From Streptomyces coeruleorubidus (GTDB lineage Bacteria; Actinomycetota; Actinomycetes; Streptomycetales; Streptomycetaceae), in NCBI RefSeq assembly GCF_008705135.1, contig NZ_CP023694.1, positions 4,507,001 through 4,571,000 of the forward strand: DNA of 64,000 bases, in the 5' to 3' direction. Every line of letters starts with the position of its first letter. Positions within the stretch are counted from its first letter, which is position 1. This document shows positions 59,207-64,000 of the stretch, in pieces. The notes beneath the pieces are model-generated. The model saw only the letters and a list, made by a program, of their open reading frames with translations. It did not search any database and was not told the origin of the DNA. The translations under genes and the position numbers were made by a program.

Positions 59207-60274
59207 TCAGTTCGCGTAGTCACCGATCAGGGCGGCACCGGTGGTGTGCTCGCCCCGGTCCGTGATCTCGCCTGCCACCCAGGCGTCCACGCCGCGGTCG
59301 GCCAGGGTCGCCAGGGCCACGTCCGTGGACTCCTGCGGCACGATCGCGATCATGCCGACGCCCATGTTCAGGGTCTTCTCCAGCTCCAGGCGCTCGACGT
59401 TCCCCGTCCGGCCGACGAGGTCGAAGACCGGACCCGGGGTCCAGGTGGAGCGGTCGACGATCGCGTGCAGCTCGTCGGGGACGACCCGGGCGAGGTTGGC
59501 CGCGAGTCCGCCGCCGGTGACATGGCTGAAGGCGTGCACCTCGGTGGTGCGCATCAGGGCCAGGCAGTCCAGCGAGTAGATCTTCGTCGGCTCCAGCAGC
59601 TCCTCGCCGAGGGTGCGGCCGAACTCTTCGATGTGGGTGTCCAGGGCCAGGCCCGCCTGGTTCAGCAGGACGTGCCGGACGAGGGAGTACCCGTTCGAGT
59701 GAAGACCGGAGGACGCCATGGCGATCACCGCGTCACCCGTACGGATACGATCCGCGCCGAGCAGCCGGTCGGCCTCCACGACGCCCGTGCCGGCGCCGGC
59801 GACGTCGAAGTCGTCCTCGCCCAGCAGGCCCGGATGCTCGGCCGTCTCACCGCCGACCAGGGCGCAGCCGGCCAGCACACAGCCCTCGGCGATGCCCTTG
59901 ACGATGGCGGCGACACGCTCGGGGTGGACCTTGCCGACGCAGATGTAGTCGGTCATGAACAGCGGCTCGGCGCCGCACACCACGATGTCGTCCATGACCA
60001 TGGCGACCAGGTCGTGGCCGATCGTGTCGTAGACGCCGAGCTGGCGGGCGATGTCGACCTTGGTGCCGACGCCGTCCGTGGCGGAGGCGAGCAGGGGCCG
60101 CTCGTAGTTCTTCAGGGCGGAGGCGTCGAAGAGGCCGGCGAAGCCGCCGAGGCCGCCGAGGACCTCGGGGCGCTGGGCCTTCTTCACCCACTCCTTCATC
60201 AGCTCGACGGCGCGGTCGCCCGCTTCGATGTCGACGCCCGCGGCTGCGTAGCTGGCACCAGTTGTCTCAGACAT
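59207..60274 (-). CDS. purM: Phosphoribosylformylglycinamidine cyclo-ligase
   Basis: AIR synthetase, fifth step of purine biosynthesis. The N-terminus ASYAAAGVDIEAGDRAVELM, the ATP-site block ATDGVGTKVDIARQLG, MVMDDIVVCGAEPLFMTDYICVGKV, CALVGGETAEHPG and SSGLHSNGYSLVR are all diagnostic. The 355-residue length is normal. It lies 45 bases downstream of purF on the same strand, so the two are probably co-transcribed. Confidence 0.96.
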   Translation of the reverse strand: MSETTGASYAAAGVDIEAGDRAVELMKEWVKKAQRPEVLGGLGGFAGLFDASALKNYERPLLASATDGVGTKVDIARQLGVYDTIGHDLVAMVMDDIVVCGAEPLFMTDYICVGKVHPERVAAIVKGIAEGCVLAGCALVGGETAEHPGLLGEDDFDVAGAGTGVVEADRLLGADRIRTGDAVIAMASSGLHSNGYSLVRHVLLNQAGLALDTHIEEFGRTLGEELLEPTKIYSLDCLALMRTTEVHAFSHVTGGGLAANLARVVPDELHAIVDRSTWTPGPVFDLVGRTGNVERLELEKTLNMGVGMIAIVPQESTDVALATLADRGVDAWVAGEITDRGEHTTGAALIGDYAN

Positions 60275-60319
60275 GGCTAATGAGAACCTTCGTGTCGTAC
60301 AGCAGGTATTGCGGGCTGC

Positions 60320-61849
60320 CTACGGGCGGCGGATCGCGTCGGCGGCGGCCGTGGCGGCCGGGCCGGCGGCCAGCTCCGTCTCCAGGAGCTGCTTGCCGAG
60401 CAGCTCGGGGTCGGGGAGCTCCATCGGGTACTCGCCGTCGAAGCAGGCGCGGCACAGGTTCGGCTTGGCGATGGTGGTCGCCTCGATCATGCCGTCGATG
60501 GAGATGTAGGCCAGGGAGTCGGCGCCCAGGGAGGTGCCGATCTCGTCGATCGTCATGCCGTTGGCGATGAGCTCGGCGCGGGTGGCGAAGTCGATGCCGA
60601 AGAAGCAGGGCCACTTCACGGGCGGCGAGGAGATCCGGATGTGGACCTCGGCGGCGCCCGCCTCGCGGAGCATGCGGACCAGGGCCCGCTGGGTGTTGCC
60701 GCGCACGATCGAGTCGTCGACGACGACCAGGCGCTTGCCCTTGATGACTTCCTTCAGCGGGTTCAGCTTCAGGCGGATGCCCAGCTGGCGGATGGTCTGC
60801 GAGGGCTGGATGAACGTACGGCCGACGTAGGCGTTCTTCACCAGACCGGCGCCGAAGGGGATGCCGGAGGCCTCGGCGTAACCGATGGCCGCCGGGGTGC
60901 CGGACTCCGGGGTCGCTATGACCAGGTCGGCCTCGACCGGGGCTTCCTTCGCGAGCTTGCGGCCCATCTCCACGCGGGAGAGGTAGACGTTCCGGCCGGC
61001 GATGTCGGTGTCCGGGCGGGCCAGGTACACGTACTCGAAGACACAGCCCTTGGGCTTCGCTTCCGCGAACCGGGACGTGCGCAGGCCGTTCTCGTCGATG
61101 GCGACGAACTCGCCCGGCTCGATCTCGCGGACGTAGGAGGCGCCGCAGATGTCCAGGGCCGCGGACTCCGAGGCCACGACCCAGCCGCGCTCGAGACGGC
61201 CGAGGACCAGGGGGCGGATGCCCTGCGGGTCGCGGGCCGCGTAGAGGGTGTTCTCGTCCATGAAGACGAGGCTGAAGGCGCCGCGCACCTGCGGAAGGAC
61301 CTGGCCGGCCGCTTCCTCGATGGTCAGCGGCTTGCCGTCCTCGTCGACCTGGGCCGCGAGGAGCGCGGTGAGCAGGTCGGTGTCGTTGGTGGCCGCCACG
61401 CGCGGCGTGCGGCCGCCCTCCTGCTTGGGCAGGTCGGCGACCATCTCGGCGAGCTGGGCGGTGTTGACGAGGTTGCCGTTGTGGCCGAGCGCGATGGAAC
61501 CGTGCGCGGTCGCGCGGAACGTCGGCTGGGCGTTCTCCCACACGGAGGCACCGGTGGTCGAGTAGCGGGCGTGACCGACCGCGATGTGACCCTGGAGCGA
61601 ACCGAGGGAGGTCTCGTCGAAGACCTGGGAGACCAGGCCCATGTCCTTGAAGACGAGGATCTGTGAGCCGTTGCTGACCGCGATTCCCGCGGATTCCTGG
61701 CCTCGATGCTGGAGGGCGTAGAGCCCGAAGTACGTGAGCTTGGCGACCTCTTCGCCCGGAGCCCAGACACCGAAGACGCCGCAAGCGTCCTGGGGGCCCT
61801 TCTCACCGGGGAGCAGGTCGTGGTTGAGTCGTCCGTCACCACGTGGCAC
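60320..61849 (-). CDS. purF: Amidophosphoribosyltransferase
   Basis: First committed step of purine biosynthesis. The propeptide ends at DACGVFGVWAPGEEVA, where Cys becomes the Ntn N-terminal nucleophile after cleavage. YALQHRGQESAGIAVSNG and GHNGNLVN are glutaminase motifs, VVVDDSIVRGNTQRALVRMLREAGA is the PRPP site, and the four cysteines of an Fe-S type enzyme (C in SPPVKWPCFFGID and NLCRACFDGEYP) are visible. 509 residues; GTG start. Upstream of purM. Confidence 0.96.
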   Translation of the reverse strand: MPRGDGRLNHDLLPGEKGPQDACGVFGVWAPGEEVAKLTYFGLYALQHRGQESAGIAVSNGSQILVFKDMGLVSQVFDETSLGSLQGHIAVGHARYSTTGASVWENAQPTFRATAHGSIALGHNGNLVNTAQLAEMVADLPKQEGGRTPRVAATNDTDLLTALLAAQVDEDGKPLTIEEAAGQVLPQVRGAFSLVFMDENTLYAARDPQGIRPLVLGRLERGWVVASESAALDICGASYVREIEPGEFVAIDENGLRTSRFAEAKPKGCVFEYVYLARPDTDIAGRNVYLSRVEMGRKLAKEAPVEADLVIATPESGTPAAIGYAEASGIPFGAGLVKNAYVGRTFIQPSQTIRQLGIRLKLNPLKEVIKGKRLVVVDDSIVRGNTQRALVRMLREAGAAEVHIRISSPPVKWPCFFGIDFATRAELIANGMTIDEIGTSLGADSLAYISIDGMIEATTIAKPNLCRACFDGEYPMELPDPELLGKQLLETELAAGPAATAAADAIRRP

Positions 61850-61912
61850 GCAACCGAGTGTAGGCGAGGTCGCCCACTGGTCCGAATTGGGGATACCGGA
61901 CTTTTCAGTGGA

Positions 61913-62686
61913 TCACTGCTCGGCGACGGCTCGCACACTCGTGCCGTTTTCGCTGGTCAGCGTCAGAGTTTGATGATCCACTCCGTACTTCAGCTTCCCG
62001 TCGAAAAGTCGCAGCAGGGCCTTCTCGTCGGACATGAGTGAGTCTTCGCACATCATTCGGGTCGTGGACGGGCGGCCGAGGGTGATATCGCCGTCGCGGA
62101 CGGTGGCCTCGGCGTTCACCTTGTTGCAGCCGAGGCTGCCCGAGACGGTGCCCTTCTTCTCGTCGAAGGTGAGGTGGGCACGGCCGTCGGTCCGAGGGGT
62201 CGTGACGGTCCACTTGGTGCCGCTGAGCGGGGCGTCCTCGGCCTCGGTCAGGCGGACGGTGTCCCCCTGGTCGGTGGTGAGGGTGAGGCGGTCGCCGTCC
62301 ACCCGGGCCCTGAACTCCCGGTCGGAGAGGGTGCGGGCGAGCGTCTCCTCGAACTCCATGGGCTTGTTCTCGCAGGCCATCTCCGTGGACATGGTCTTGC
62401 TGAGCCGGATGCGGTCGCCGTCGACGGTGGCCTCGGCGCCGAAGTTGTTGCAGCCGTAGCTGCCCTCGGCCCGGCCCTTGTCGATGGTCACGTGGGCGCC
62501 GGTCGGGGCCTTGTGGGTCCGGCCGTCCGCGGTGACGCTGTCCACGCTCCACCGCACGCCCGTCACCGGCTTCTCGGCACGGACCGAACCGCTGCCGCTG
62601 TCCGCCTTCTCGTTGCCGCAGGCCGCCATGAGCGGGACGAGCATGGCGGCGGCCGTCAGGGTCATGCGCTGCTTCTGCCTGTCCAT
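61913..62686 (-). CDS. Two-META-domain lipoprotein
   Basis: A 257-residue secreted protein. The signal peptide (MDRQKQRMTLTAAAMLVPLMAAC) ends with a lipobox, so it is probably a lipoprotein. Two tandem META/HslJ-like domains follow (VRWSVDSVTADGRT...GSYGCNNFGAEATVDGDRIRL; TKWTVTTPRTDGRA...GSLGCNKVNAEATVRDGDITL), each with the GCN motif and a second Cys (MACENK, MMCEDS) able to form a disulfide. Function unknown; META domains are linked to heat and motility stress elsewhere. It lies upstream of purF, probably as an independent unit. Confidence 0.85.
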   Translation of the reverse strand: MDRQKQRMTLTAAAMLVPLMAACGNEKADSGSGSVRAEKPVTGVRWSVDSVTADGRTHKAPTGAHVTIDKGRAEGSYGCNNFGAEATVDGDRIRLSKTMSTEMACENKPMEFEETLARTLSDREFRARVDGDRLTLTTDQGDTVRLTEAEDAPLSGTKWTVTTPRTDGRAHLTFDEKKGTVSGSLGCNKVNAEATVRDGDITLGRPSTTRMMCEDSLMSDEKALLRLFDGKLKYGVDHQTLTLTSENGTSVRAVAEQ

Positions 62687-62754
62687 GCCACTTCGACGGG
62701 GGACCCGGGGGGATCGGTTCCCCTTATGGCGCCGGTTCCCTCCTGTGCCGCCGG

Positions 62755-63552
62755 TCATCCCATCAGCGGCAGGAAGGCGGACAGATCCGCCCGCTCCCCG
62801 CCGGCGCTGACGCGAGCGTCCTGAAGGGCCTGCGCCCAGGCCAGCCGCCCGGTCGCCAGCCGGATCCAGGTCAGCGGGTCCGTCTCCACGACGTTGGGCG
62901 GGGTGCCCCGGGTGTGCCTCGGGCCTTCCACGCACTGCACGACCGCGAACGGCGGAACCCGTACCTCCGTCGAGCCGCCGGGTGCCTTGGCGGCCAGCGC
63001 GTCGGCGAGCAGCCGGGTGCAGGCGGCGAGGGCCTGACGGTCGTAGGGGATGTCCAGGCCCGGGACGGCGGCGTTGAGGTCGTCGGTGTGGACGACGAGT
63101 TCGACGGTGCGGGTGACGAGGTAGTCGGCGAGGGTCATGGCGCCCGTGCGCGTGGCGAGCAGGCGGGTGCCGGGGGCGTCCGCCAGCTTCTGGGTCAGGC
63201 GTTCCCCGACGTCGGCGTAGAGGGCGTCGAGGTCGGGATGGGCCTCGGCGAGCCGCCGGGTGTCGTCGGCGATGCCGGCGGCACGGGCGGCGGTGGCGAA
63301 GGGCCAGTCGAGGAGGGCGAGCTCCGCCTTCGCCGGCTCCTCGCGGTCGAGGTTGCGGCTGACGCTCTCCACGGCCAGCGTCACGTGCGCCGCCAGCTCC
63401 CTGACCGTCCAGTCACCGAGCCGCGTCGGACGCGCCAACTGCTCGGCGCCGAGGGCGCGGACGGCCTGCCGTACGTTCCCGAACTGGGCGGACACGGCCG
63501 TGCGGATCTTGGCTGGGTCGTAGCTGCGGGTGCGCTTCTTGGCCGGGGGCAT
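62755..63552 (-). CDS. Maleylpyruvate isomerase-like, mycothiol-dependent DinB-fold protein
   Basis: A 265-residue protein. The N-terminal DinB-like four-helix bundle (VRQAVRALGAEQLARPTRLGDWTVRELAAHVTLAVESVSRNL) contains the W-x-V-R-E-L-x-A-H metal-binding signature, with further His in VELVVHTDDLNAA. The C-terminal ~80 residues form a sterol-carrier-like domain (PFAVVQCVEGPRHTRGTPPNVVETDPLTWIRLATGRLAW). Family members use mycothiol; the substrate here is unknown. It lies between purL and the META lipoprotein gene on the same strand. Confidence 0.87.
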   Translation of the reverse strand: MPPAKKRTRSYDPAKIRTAVSAQFGNVRQAVRALGAEQLARPTRLGDWTVRELAAHVTLAVESVSRNLDREEPAKAELALLDWPFATAARAAGIADDTRRLAEAHPDLDALYADVGERLTQKLADAPGTRLLATRTGAMTLADYLVTRTVELVVHTDDLNAAVPGLDIPYDRQALAACTRLLADALAAKAPGGSTEVRVPPFAVVQCVEGPRHTRGTPPNVVETDPLTWIRLATGRLAWAQALQDARVSAGGERADLSAFLPLMG

Positions 63553-63686
63553 GGCGTCAGCCTAGGACGCTCACCGCGGGCCGGGACCCTCCATCTGCCG
63601 GATGTGCAGCGGTGAACGGGCCCAGGACATGCGGAGGCCCCGCCGGTCACCAGGACAGGCGGGGCCTCCTCGTGCTGCCTCGGGCG

Positions 63687-64000
63687 CTACGCCAGCAGCG
63701 CCGGGATCGTCCCCTCGTGGATCTCGCGCAGTTCGGTCAGGGAGAGGGTGAACTCGCCCTGGACGTCCACCGAGTCGCCGTCCACGACACCGATGCGGGT
63801 GGCCGGCAGGCCCCGCGCGCCGCACATGTCGTTGAAGCGGACCTCCTCCGAGCGCGGCACGGCCACGACCGCGCGGCCCGCCGACTCCGAGAAGAGGAAG
63901 GTGAAGGCGTCCAGACCGTCCGGGACGATCAGGCGGGCGCCCTTGCCGCCGAGCAGCGCCGACTCGACGACCGCCTGGATCAGACCGCCGTCGGACAGGT
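63687..64000 (-). CDS. purL: Phosphoribosylformylglycinamidine synthase subunit PurL, C-terminal part
   Basis: The 3' end of purL; the gene continues beyond the window. The translated part, ~104 residues (TDLSDGGLIQAVVESALLGGKGARL, FLFSESAGRAVVAVPRSE, TRIGVVDGDSVDVQGEFTLSLTELREIHEGTIPALLA), matches the C-terminal AIRS-like domain of PurL. It confirms that the right end of the window is a purine biosynthesis neighbourhood. Confidence 0.9.
   Translation of the reverse strand, partial: LSDGGLIQAVVESALLGGKGARLIVPDGLDAFTFLFSESAGRAVVAVPRSEEVRFNDMCGARGLPATRIGVVDGDSVDVQGEFTLSLTELREIHEGTIPALLA

Overview
The window is a high-GC actinobacterial chromosome segment, almost certainly from Streptomyces. 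GC-rich wobble positions, GTG starts, AtrA-, BldC- and ORF1590-type developmental proteins, a GTTTCACGTGAAAC parS site and TTA (bldA-type) leucine codons all point that way. From memory, much of the gene order runs opposite to the S. coelicolor SCO4084-SCO4121 numbering: purF, purM, DUF3073, vdh, bldC, hrpA, DEAD-box helicase, M23 peptidase, prsW, trmB, lhgO, sporulation protein, ECF sigma factor, atrA, ndh. That correspondence was not checked against a database.

Layout. (1) 1-21.2 kb is a conserved core block: an MFS exporter fragment, a PAS/SpoIIE phosphatase, type II NADH dehydrogenase divergent from an AtrA-like TetR regulator, a sigma factor fused to an anti-sigma-like zinc finger and a glycan-binding domain, a frameshifted AfsR-like regulator, an asparagine-synthase-like protein, an ORF1590-like sporulation protein with a TTA codon, lhgO, trmB, prsW (also with a TTA codon), an aldo/keto reductase, and an M23 peptidase behind a c-di-AMP (ydaO) riboswitch. 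(2) 21.6-44.7 kb lies between tRNA-fMet and tRNA-Lys and looks accessory. It begins with a MarR-controlled riboflavin-type module (domain-swapped RibD, MarR, GTP cyclohydrolase II) carrying three copies of one palindrome. Next comes a stressosome block: rsbR-rsbS-rsbT-rsbX with ATGA overlaps, an RsbU-like phosphatase, two MarR regulators and a SigB-family sigma factor. It ends with a run of membrane and stress genes (lipid kinase, DUF7144, SHOCT, HdeD, K+ channel, DUF2252, MFS, MalT-like LuxR). Four transcription units in that run share a TCACCCG-N3-CGGGTGA dyad. (3) 44.7-64 kb is core again: a repeat-tailed DEAD-box helicase, a lipoprotein, a metallopeptidase, a phosphoesterase, a Glu-Asp-parS-Phe tRNA cluster, hrpA, a second identical tRNA-Asp, bldC, valine dehydrogenase, and the purine genes purM, purF and purL (partial).

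How it fits together. The accessory block reads as an environmental-stress unit: a stressosome partner-switching cascade probably feeding the adjacent SigB-family factor, followed by membrane and osmotic-type genes under a shared and, to me, unfamiliar operator. The flanking core carries development (AtrA, ORF1590, BldC), tRNA modification, RNA helicases and purine synthesis. No CRISPR array, insertion sequence, integrase or secondary-metabolite cluster was seen.
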